A stretch of DNA of 6,221 nt from JABDBK01 sp964533645 (GTDB taxonomy: Bacteria > Pseudomonadota > Gammaproteobacteria > DSM-16500): assembly GCA_964533645.1 (NCBI GenBank), contig CAZHMQ010000116.1, forward strand, positions 1 to 6,221, given 5' to 3'. The notes under the pieces are model-generated. The model saw only the letters and a list, made by a program, of their open reading frames with translations, was not told where the DNA came from and searched no databases. The translations under genes were made by a program, and so were the position numbers. Below are positions 1-5,207 of the stretch, one piece after another (position 1 is the first letter of the stretch; each line of letters starts with the position of its first letter).

Positions 1-96
1 GATAATGGTAGTTTAGAATAAGCAGTTACACAATTTTATTTACAGCCTCAAATAGACTTCTTTGCAAAATTTACGCCGAAGGCGACCTTTGTTGAC

Positions 97-867
97 TTAC
101 CTTCTTCTGGTTCCAGAAGGATTATCCAAACGTTTCTCGATGTAGTTTTCGATATTTTCTTTGGGAGTTTTAGGTTTGTTTTCAAAGATAGGGTTTTTTG
201 TCAGTGTTGCCGGGTTTTTTTGATATAAATGCTCTATGGTTTTAATAATAGGAAAGCTAGTGTTACCTAACCAACTTTTGAATTTTAAAAAAGTATCAGT
301 TTGAAAGCGCAGTTGATTGGTTTGTCCTGCCACAAAGGGTTTAGAAAGATCTAGCGAAACAATTTGAAGTTCTTGTTTGAGGATCTCTTCTTGTTTTTGA
401 GTTTCAACTTTTTCTAGATGTTGTTTTTGTTCTGTTATATTTTCAATAGAGTTCGGTTCGGTAGGTTTTCTTTGGGTTAAGAAACCTTGTTTTTGTTTGG
501 TTTCAATATAAAACTTGCGATGTTCTTTTTCAGCTTTTTCTTTGGTCTCAGTCAGCTCTATTTTTGTAATGATTTCTTCTTCACGTTTTTTTGCGGCTTT
601 AATGTAGAGCTCTTTTAAATCTTTTAGTTGGCGAGTTCTTTCTTGTTCAAGAGAGACTTTTTCTTTTGATCCAATTCTTTGGTCCTTGTCGGTGGTGCTA
701 TCTTCATCGCTAGTGGTTTGCTTTGCTGTTCGTTCAGTGGCGCGGCAGCTGGCGCAGACGGTCCCATAGTTTGTGCCTTGCTTTCCGCTAATTTGCAAAA
801 AAGCGGCGAGTGGCTTTTCTAGACCGCAGACGGTGCATGTGCGTGTAAGTCTTGGTTGATTGGTCAT
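97..867 (-). CDS. Hypothetical protein with N-terminal Cys4 zinc-binding motif and charged coiled coil
   Basis: A 256-residue protein that I do not recognise as a named family. Seen: two CxxC pairs, C11/C14 and C38/C41, 23 residues apart, the first followed by GLEKPL and the second preceded by YGTV. This looks like a zinc ribbon of the kind found at the front of some HNH-type phage proteins, but no downstream His-Asn-His residues are visible, so nuclease activity is not supported. Residues 45-65 are a Ser/Thr/Asp linker. Residues about 66-130 and 141-168 are rich in Lys, Glu and Gln and very likely form coiled coil. The C-terminal 85 residues contain a more hydrophobic patch (about 186-215, with FLKFKSWL) and end in a basic GTRRR tail. 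There is no signal peptide or membrane segment, so it is probably cytoplasmic. The ATG is the first start before the Cys motif; no good Shine-Dalgarno precedes it. It is divergent from hfq and not part of that operon. A nucleic-acid-binding or scaffold role is only a guess. Confidence 0.8.
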   Translation of the reverse strand: MTNQPRLTRTCTVCGLEKPLAAFLQISGKQGTNYGTVCASCRATERTAKQTTSDEDSTTDKDQRIGSKEKVSLEQERTRQLKDLKELYIKAAKKREEEIITKIELTETKEKAEKEHRKFYIETKQKQGFLTQRKPTEPNSIENITEQKQHLEKVETQKQEEILKQELQIVSLDLSKPFVAGQTNQLRFQTDTFLKFKSWLGNTSFPIIKTIEHLYQKNPATLTKNPIFENKPKTPKENIENYIEKRLDNPSGTRRR

Positions 868-871
868 ATTT

Positions 872-904
872 TTATCTACAGATAACGCTACAGTGGTTAT
901 CTAC
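872..904 (-). promoter_or_regulatory. Inverted and direct repeats in the leader of the minus-strand gene
   Basis: AGATAAC (880-886) and GTTATCT (896-902) form a 7-bp inverted repeat around a 9-base spacer. Overlapping it, TTATCTAC occurs twice on the plus strand (872-879 and 897-904), 25 bases apart start to start. The array lies between the candidate promoter and the ATG at 867, ending a few bases before it. It could be an operator, or a leader hairpin close to a start codon that lacks a clear ribosome site. No known regulator is recognised, and chance in AT-rich DNA is possible. Confidence 0.3.
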
Positions 905-934
905 CTGATGGATCATGGGAATAATTCTCGCAAT

Positions 935-943
935 AGTATACCA
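935..943 (-). promoter_or_regulatory. Candidate extended -10 promoter for the minus-strand gene
   Basis: Read on the minus strand the bases are TGGTATACT, which fits the extended -10 form TGnTATAAT with one mismatch. No convincing -35 lies 17 bases upstream, which extended -10 promoters can tolerate. It lies about 68 bases before the ATG of the zinc-finger gene, giving a predicted leader of roughly 60 bases. This is inference from sequence only. Confidence 0.4.
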
Positions 944-1113
944 AAAAATATTTACTTTTTATACAATTCAGATTAGACCATATTGATGTGAGTGATTTGC
1001 TCGATTATGATGAAGTTCTTGCTGGAAGGGGTAGTTTAGAGTATCCTCAACACCTTGATTATATTATACTTAGTGCGGTCAAAACTTGTGATCCTTTGTT
1101 TTGCTCAGGATGA
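937..1113 (+). pseudogene. Possible decayed coding remnant
   Basis: One plus-strand frame is open from just after a TAG at 934-936 to a TGA at 1111-1113, about 58 codons. It has no ATG; GTG at 988 or TTG at 997 would be the only plausible starts, and neither has a ribosome site. The middle (about 967-1070) reads like ordinary protein (LDHIDVSDLLDYDEVLAGRG and onward), while the last 14 codons or so are simply the left arm and loop of the palindrome. This would fit an old gene fragment truncated by insertion of the palindrome. No family is recognised, and a chance open frame cannot be excluded. Confidence 0.2.
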
Positions 1114-1135
1114 CAGGTTTTGATCGCGCTAAATA
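1067..1135. repeat. Long imperfect palindrome upstream of hfq (probable dispersed palindromic repeat)
   Basis: Arms 1071-1095 and 1107-1131 pair over 25 positions around an 11-base loop (1096-1106): 21 Watson-Crick pairs, three G-T pairs (1074/1128, 1078/1124, 1086/1116) and one G-G mismatch (1090/1112). Pairing continues less perfectly out to 1067/1135. The centre, read on the minus strand, is ATCCTGAGCAAAACAAAGGAT, close to the TCATCCTGAGCGAAGCGAAGGATC-type palindrome that from memory is dispersed in many bacterial genomes. No T-run follows on either strand, so it does not look like an intrinsic terminator. It ends about 70 bases before the hfq start and, if transcribed, would fold into a strong hairpin. 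Confidence 0.75.
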
Positions 1136-1190
1136 ATCGTTACAGATTGAGCCGCAAATGATGTTTGTGGAATTTAATAATGAATAAAAT

Positions 1191-1194
1191 GGAG
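1191..1194 (+). promoter_or_regulatory. Ribosome binding site of hfq
   Basis: GGAG lies nine bases before the ATG at 1204. It decides the start: in-frame TTG 1165, ATG 1180 and ATG 1189 lie upstream of or against this site, and only the ATG at 1204 gives a protein that aligns with Hfq from its first residue. Confidence 0.75.
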
Positions 1195-1203
1195 AATAAA
1201 AAC

Positions 1204-1506
1204 ATGACAAAAGGGCCATCATTACAAGATCCTTTCTTGAATACGTTACGTAAAGAAAAGATTCCTGTGTCAATCTATTTAGTGAATGGAATAAAGCTAC
1301 AAGGATTGGTAGAGTCATTTGATCAATTTGTTGTACTATTAAAAAATACGGTTAGCCAAATGGTATATAAACATGCTATTTCAACTGTTGTTCCTTCACG
1401 AAATGTAGCATCCCCCCTAGATTACAGTAATGCTAATCATGGTCATGGGAATGGGAATAACAATGGACATCATGCACCTGCCGTTAATCCAAAAGAAAAA
1501 GAATAA
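1204..1506 (+). CDS. hfq: RNA chaperone Hfq
   Basis: Hfq is a hexameric Sm-like ring that binds small regulatory RNAs and mRNAs and promotes their pairing. The protein is 100 residues, close to E. coli Hfq (102). Residues 1-66 follow E. coli closely. Proximal-face residues Q8, Q41, F42, K56 and H57 are present, as are the Sm2 motif around Y55-K56-H57 and distal-face Y25, I30, K31 and Q33. The lateral rim reads R16-K17-E18-K19 instead of R-R-E-R, keeping the charge. The tail (67-100) is disordered in character, rich in Asn, Gly and His (75-90), and ends NPKEKE rather than in the acidic tip of E. coli Hfq. An upstream extension to TTG 1165 was rejected because it is not part of the family. The hflX ribosome site overlaps the stop codon, so the two genes are almost certainly co-transcribed and translationally coupled. 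Confidence 0.97.
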   Translation: MTKGPSLQDPFLNTLRKEKIPVSIYLVNGIKLQGLVESFDQFVVLLKNTVSQMVYKHAISTVVPSRNVASPLDYSNANHGHGNGNNNGHHAPAVNPKEKE

Positions 1507-1510
1507 GGGG
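1505..1510 (+). promoter_or_regulatory. Ribosome binding site of hflX overlapping the hfq stop
   Basis: AAGGGG uses the last two bases of the hfq TAA and lies seven bases before the TTG at 1518. This strong site supports the rare TTG start of hflX, and its position means ribosomes finishing hfq pass directly over it. Confidence 0.7.
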
Positions 1511-1517
1511 TAGTAGT

Positions 1518-2768
1518 TTGATAGATCGCCCAGAAGGTGGCGAACGCGCTGTGCTAGTGCATGTTCATTTTCCTGTAGGTAGTATGCAAGAAGACTTGAT
1601 TGAGTTTAAGGATCTTGCTTTATCTGCTGGTGCTGACGCAATAGCTGTGGTCACAGGAACTCGAAAAGTTCCTGAACCCAAATATTTTATAGGCTCTGGG
1701 AAAGCAGAAGAAATTCGTACTGTTGTTTTGCAGCATAAAGCTGAGATAGTTATTTTTAACCATGCTTTATCACCTGCTCAAGAACGTAATCTCGAAAAAT
1801 TATTCCAATGCCGTGTCCTTGACCGCACCGGTCTTATCTTGGATATTTTTGCGCAGCGTGCGCGTAGTTTCGAAGGTAAGTTACAAGTTGAGCTGGCATT
1901 ATTAAAGCATTTATCCACGCGTTTAGTTCGAGGTTGGACACACTTAGAAAGACAGCGTGGTGGTATAGGTATGCGCGGACCGGGTGAAACGCAGCTTGAA
2001 ACGGACAGACGTTTAATTCGAAATCGCATTAAATTTATTACGGAACGCTTGACTCGTGTGCGTTCACAGCGTGAGCAGGGTAGACGAGCTCGCCGCAAGG
2101 CAATTATTCCTACGATTGCCTTAGTGGGTTATACCAATGCCGGGAAATCAACTTTATTTAATAAAATCACAGGCTCTGATGCTTATGTGGCTAATCGTTT
2201 ATTTGCGACCTTAGATCCTACATTACGCAGCATAGCATTGCCGGCATTAGGATCTGTGATTTTAGCTGATACCGTAGGTTTTATACGTCATTTACCACAT
2301 GATCTTGTTGATGCCTTTTATGCTACGCTTGAAGAAATTTGCGAAGCCGATTTGCTATTACATGTGGTGGATGTTTGCTCCGAGCGTCGTTTAGATAATA
2401 TTACACAAGTCGAGCATGTATTAGAAAGTATAGGGGCAAAACATGTGCCTACTCTATTGGTTTATAACAAAATAGACGCTTGTGAAGATCTGATGCCTGG
2501 TATGGATAGAGATGGAGAAGGCGTTATTAATCGTGTATGGCTATCCGCCCAAGAAGGTTTGGGTTTGACACAACTTTATGCCGCAATGGTTGAGCTTTTG
2601 GGCTCTAGTGTAGTAGAAAAAACCGTTCATTTGACTCCTCAAGATGCACGTCTACGTGCGCAGTTATATCAGTCGGGTGCGGTCGTTTCGGAGTCATTGC
2701 TAGAAGATGGAATGTGTGAAGTGTTGGTGCGTATGCCGCGAGTGAAGCTTGAAAAGCTATTCGAATAA
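1518..2768 (+). CDS. hflX: Ribosome-splitting GTPase HflX
   Basis: HflX is an Obg-HflX (TRAFAC) family GTPase that binds 50S subunits and 70S ribosomes and rescues stalled ribosomes, notably under heat stress. The protein is 416 residues (E. coli 426). An N-terminal HflX domain (about 1-140) carries KYFIGSGKA and HALSPAQERNLE. A helical linker follows with the family signature GMRGPGETQLETDRR (151-165). The G domain has G1 GYTNAGKST (204-212), G2 at T231 in FATLDPT, G3 DTVGF (251-255), G4 NKID (317-320) and G5 SAQ (343-345). A short C-terminal domain ends RMPRVKLEKLFE. All nucleotide-binding motifs are intact. The start is TTG at 1518: it aligns with the E. coli N-terminus and has a good ribosome site. 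hfq lies 11 bases upstream; hflK follows after a 142-base gap containing a repeat. Confidence 0.97.
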   Translation: MIDRPEGGERAVLVHVHFPVGSMQEDLIEFKDLALSAGADAIAVVTGTRKVPEPKYFIGSGKAEEIRTVVLQHKAEIVIFNHALSPAQERNLEKLFQCRVLDRTGLILDIFAQRARSFEGKLQVELALLKHLSTRLVRGWTHLERQRGGIGMRGPGETQLETDRRLIRNRIKFITERLTRVRSQREQGRRARRKAIIPTIALVGYTNAGKSTLFNKITGSDAYVANRLFATLDPTLRSIALPALGSVILADTVGFIRHLPHDLVDAFYATLEEICEADLLLHVVDVCSERRLDNITQVEHVLESIGAKHVPTLLVYNKIDACEDLMPGMDRDGEGVINRVWLSAQEGLGLTQLYAAMVELLGSSVVEKTVHLTPQDARLRAQLYQSGAVVSESLLEDGMCEVLVRMPRVKLEKLFE

Positions 2769-2795
2769 AAATTAACCACATCCACTTTTTCCGTG

Positions 2796-2849
2796 TTTAG
2801 CTTTTAAAAAGACAGGTGCGGGACAGACACGATTTTTAGTTGCGCTAAA
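2796..2849. repeat. Nested inverted repeat in the hflX-hflK gap
   Basis: TTTAGC (2796-2801) pairs with GCTAAA (2844-2849), and inside it TAAAAA (2805-2810) pairs with TTTTTA (2833-2838). The centre, on the minus strand, reads GTGTCTGTCCCGCACCTGTC (2811-2830). From memory, GTGTCTGTCCC-type motifs are common beside REP-associated tyrosine transposase (RAYT, Y1 family) genes, so this may be a REP-like element; that link is inference. CGTGT (2792-2796) can also pair with ACACG (2827-2831), which is followed by ATTTTTA, so a weak terminator after hflX is possible. I see no confident promoter for hflK between here and its start. Confidence 0.45.
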
Positions 2850-2896
2850 GCCCAATGAGCTCTAGAATTCAATGTTTTGATTTAATAATCCATATT

Positions 2897-2902
2897 GGGG
2901 AG
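2897..2902 (+). promoter_or_regulatory. Ribosome binding site of hflK
   Basis: GGGGAG lies eight bases before ATG 2911. An in-frame GTG at 2902 overlaps this site and cannot be the start it serves; ATG 2911 gives the family N-terminus MPWNEPGG, comparable to MAWNQPG in E. coli. Confidence 0.7.
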
Positions 2903-2910
2903 TGAGCTTT

Positions 2911-4122
2911 ATGCCGTGGAATGAGCCCGGTGGAAATGGTAGAAATAATAACCCATGGGGTGGCAATAAAGAGCAAGGACCCCCAGCGCTTGATAAAATA
3001 GTGAGCGATTTTCTTAAAAAATTGCGCGGGATGATGTCGAGTAAAAAGCATGGATCTTCATGGCAGCCATCTCATAATCAGAGCCTAGGATTTTTAGCGG
3101 GGGTGATAGGCGGAGCTATTTTAATCGTATGGTTTTTGTCCGGATTATTCGTTGTAAACCCAGCTGAAGAAGCGGTAATACTCCGACTCGGAAAATATTC
3201 TGATGTGGTACAGCCCGGCCTTCATTGGTTTGCACGTTTTTTAGATACTAAATATGTGCTTGATGTAAGAAAAATTTATTCATTTTCTTTGCAAGGCGAT
3301 TTTTTAACAAAATCATCGGAACAAAAAGATATGCCAAATCAAGACATTCAGACCGATGCGGCTAAAAAACCACCTTATGCCATGGATCAATCGAAAAACT
3401 TAGTGAATGTTGAGTTAAACGTTCAATATCGTATTCGTGATGCCCGTAATTATTTGTTTAGCGTCGTTGATCCTGATGGAACGATTAAAGAAGTTACATC
3501 TGGCGCATTATCCGATGTCGTAGGTCAGATGAAGTTAGACGATGTATTAACCACAGGCCGTGAAAATTTGAGTTCAGGTGTGTTGGAGCGTATTAGAAAA
3601 GTGATTGCACCTTATAATACCGGGCTTGAAGTGGTGGCCGTAACGTTACGTAAAGTGCAAGCGCCAGATCAAGTGCGTGAAGCATTTAGCGATGTGAATC
3701 GTGCGGATCAAGATAAAGCGACTTATATGCAACAAGCACAAGCTTACGCAAGTAAAGTGGTTCCACTGGCGCAAGGTATGGCAGCACGTACACTTGCTGA
3801 TGCTAACGGTTATCAACAACAAGCAGTGTTAATAGCACAAGCTAATATTGCGAAATATCAAGCCTTGGTAAAAGTGTATGCAACGGCGCCTGAAGTGACG
3901 CGTCAACGTATGTATCTTGAGACTATGCAAAAAGTCCTGCAAAGTACCAGCAAAGTTTTGGTGGATGGCAATGCAGGTAACAATTTAATTTATTTACCAT
4001 TAGATAAATTAATGAGAAAAGATAAACCTAAAGTGAGTACTAACGAGGTTATGCCAGCTCCCGATAACCAGCGTGAAGTTACAATCAATCAAGCTCCAGA
4101 GGTGAAAAATGACTCCAACTAA
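2911..4122 (+). CDS. hflK: FtsH-associated SPFH membrane protein HflK
   Basis: HflK pairs with HflC in a large inner-membrane SPFH assembly that encloses the FtsH protease and tunes its activity. The protein is 403 residues (E. coli about 419). A cytoplasmic Gly/Asn-rich N-terminus has the HflK hallmark motifs PWNEPG (2-7), NPWG (14-17) and QGPPALD (22-28). One membrane segment spans about 59-82. The SPFH domain (about 80-260) faces the periplasm and includes LRLGKYSDVVQPGLHW and VELNVQYRI. A helical region rich in Ala and Gln follows (about 262-325), then the conserved APEVTRQRMYLETMQKVL (326-343) and NNLIYLPLDKLM. Odd point: about 26 extra residues near 130-156, just before VELNVQYRI, where E. 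coli has a short loop with TSDEN; that motif is not kept. The last 14 bases overlap hflC, showing coupled translation and equimolar synthesis of the partners. Confidence 0.96.
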   Translation: MPWNEPGGNGRNNNPWGGNKEQGPPALDKIVSDFLKKLRGMMSSKKHGSSWQPSHNQSLGFLAGVIGGAILIVWFLSGLFVVNPAEEAVILRLGKYSDVVQPGLHWFARFLDTKYVLDVRKIYSFSLQGDFLTKSSEQKDMPNQDIQTDAAKKPPYAMDQSKNLVNVELNVQYRIRDARNYLFSVVDPDGTIKEVTSGALSDVVGQMKLDDVLTTGRENLSSGVLERIRKVIAPYNTGLEVVAVTLRKVQAPDQVREAFSDVNRADQDKATYMQQAQAYASKVVPLAQGMAARTLADANGYQQQAVLIAQANIAKYQALVKVYATAPEVTRQRMYLETMQKVLQSTSKVLVDGNAGNNLIYLPLDKLMRKDKPKVSTNEVMPAPDNQREVTINQAPEVKNDSN

Positions 4123-5002
4123 AATGGCATCCCTCATTATTGGTGTGTTGGTTTTATTCCTTTTGACATTCAGTGTGTTTATCGTTAGAGAAGGTCAAGG
4201 TGCATTAATGTTGCGTTTGGGTAAAATTGTGAGCGCAAAAGGCGATCTCCCTGCTGTGCAAGGACCAGGGTTACATTTTAAAATTCCTTTTGTCGATTAT
4301 GTACGTATGTTTGACATGCGAACTCAAGAATTGGCAACACCTTCCGCGAATCCTTTGACGGTCGTGACGAAGGAACAGACCTACTTATTGGTTGAATATT
4401 TTGCGAAATGGCGTATTGATAATCTTAGCAAATTTTATACTAGTACGGGTGGAAGCGTAAGTTGGGCAGAAACGCTGCTTGAGCAACGTATCAATGATAT
4501 TGTGCGTGCAGAATACGGAAGACGTACCAGTAATCAGGCAATCTCAGAAGATAGGGCGAACATGATGGCTGCTATTCGTGAAGAAGCCAATCATATAGGT
4601 CGCGATCAAGGTATTAATGTGATGGATGTACGCATTCAACAAATTACTTTACCTAAAGATGTCATGGATTCTGTATTTAAGCGTATGGCCACTGAACGTA
4701 AACAATTTGCTGAAGCCAAGCGCGCAGAAGGTGTGGAAAAATCTGAAGAAATCCGTGCGCTCGCTGATCAACGTGTCACTGTGATCAAAGCAGAAGCATT
4801 GATGCAAGGAGCTGCCATTCGAGCAAAAGGTGATTTAGAAGCTGCACAAATTTATGCAAGTGCTTTTAATGTAAACCCTAAATTTTATGCTTTTTATCGA
4901 ACGCTTGAGGCTTATGAAAAGAGTTTCCGTCATAAAAGTGATATTTTAGTATTGAAGCCAGACGGTGAGTTTTTTAATTACTTTCATGGCAGTGCTAAAT
5001 AA
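4109..5002 (+). CDS. hflC: FtsH-associated SPFH membrane protein HflC
   Basis: HflC is the partner of HflK in the periplasm-facing SPFH cage around FtsH. The protein is 297 residues, shorter than E. coli HflC (334): it lacks the segment of about 38 residues that E. coli carries after the SDRGRL region, the sequence here running directly from SEDRANMMAAIREEA to GINVMDVRIQQI. One N-terminal membrane segment spans about 7-27 and acts as an uncleaved anchor. The SPFH domain follows with EGQGALMLRLGKI, GPGLHFKIPFVD and KWRI. A charged helical region (190-250) includes ERKQFAEAKRAEG and RAKGDLEAAQIYA. The ending FYAFYRTLEAYEKSF and LVLKPDGEFFNYF is typical of the family. The start is ATG 4109 inside the end of hflK, with GAGG six bases upstream. 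The stop TAA shares its last base with the ATG of the next gene. Confidence 0.96.
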   Translation: MTPTKMASLIIGVLVLFLLTFSVFIVREGQGALMLRLGKIVSAKGDLPAVQGPGLHFKIPFVDYVRMFDMRTQELATPSANPLTVVTKEQTYLLVEYFAKWRIDNLSKFYTSTGGSVSWAETLLEQRINDIVRAEYGRRTSNQAISEDRANMMAAIREEANHIGRDQGINVMDVRIQQITLPKDVMDSVFKRMATERKQFAEAKRAEGVEKSEEIRALADQRVTVIKAEALMQGAAIRAKGDLEAAQIYASAFNVNPKFYAFYRTLEAYEKSFRHKSDILVLKPDGEFFNYFHGSAK

Positions 5003-5187
5003 TGTCTCATGTATTATTCATGGCAGTTGGTTTAGTATTTGTATTTGAAGGCTTGCTGCCTTTTTTGGCGCCGCATTTTTGGCGTCAAGCGATGCAACAA
5101 ATGCTCATGCAAAGTGATAAGACTTTGCGTACATTCGGTCTTGTGAGTATGTTGCTTGGACTTGGGTTGGTATATTTATTTCGTTGA
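5002..5187 (+). CDS. DUF2065 (YjeT-like) small inner-membrane protein
   Basis: A 61-residue protein with two hydrophobic helices (about 3-23 and 42-60) joined by a short polar segment. It matches the DUF2065/YjeT pattern: EGLLPFLAP and WR in the first half, then RTFGLVSMLLGLGLVYLF. The function of the family is unknown; it is regularly found just after hflC, which suggests a link to the HflKC-FtsH complex or simply a conserved operon place. The ATG overlaps the hflC stop by one base (TAATG) and no strong ribosome site precedes it, so translation probably depends on reinitiation after hflC. purA follows after 20 bases. Confidence 0.9.
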   Translation: MSHVLFMAVGLVFVFEGLLPFLAPHFWRQAMQQMLMQSDKTLRTFGLVSMLLGLGLVYLFR

Positions 5188-5207
5188 AAGATTAAGGCGT
5201 TTAAACT

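Larger units (their letters stand above)
868..1203. other. Divergent intergenic region between the zinc-finger gene and hfq
   Basis: This 336-base stretch has no intact gene. From left to right it holds the leader repeats and promoter candidate of the minus-strand gene, a possible decayed reading frame, a long palindrome, and the hfq leader with its ribosome site. I found no clean sigma-70 promoter for hfq: TATACT at 1065-1070 is -10-like but has no -35 at proper spacing, and TTTAAT at 1173-1178 has only TTGAGC 20 bases upstream. The usual hfq neighbour miaA is absent here. Confidence 0.7.

Noticed and set aside
65..91. Terminator for the minus-strand gene
   Set aside because: Only a 4-bp stem (CGCC 74-77 with GGCG 81-84) with a triloop and an interrupted T-tract; too weak to call.
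7..1040. GGTAGTTTAGA occurring at 7-17 and 1030-1040
   Set aside because: An 11-base match is expected by chance a few times in a window of this size, and no further similarity surrounds it.
1042..1190. Sigma-70 promoter for hfq
   Set aside because: -10-like hexamers exist (TATACT 1065-1070, TTTAAT 1173-1178) but none has a -35 box at acceptable spacing.
1165..1203. An N-terminal extension of Hfq starting at TTG 1165 (13 extra residues)
   Set aside because: The GGAG ribosome site lies within it and serves ATG 1204, which is also the start expected from the Hfq family.
1079..1318. Minus-strand open frame across the palindrome and the start of hfq
   Set aside because: It overlaps the strongly conserved hfq coding frame and shows no recognisable protein features.
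1778..2098. Minus-strand open frame inside hflX
   Set aside because: Shadow of the hflX coding sequence; its Arg/Cys/Ser-rich composition is what an antisense frame produces.
2902..2910. GTG start for HflK
   Set aside because: It overlaps the GGGGAG ribosome site; ATG 2911 has correct spacing and gives the conserved MPWN start.
2869..3051. Minus-strand open frame over the start of hflK
   Set aside because: Overlaps the conserved HflK N-terminus and has no ribosome site or recognisable family.
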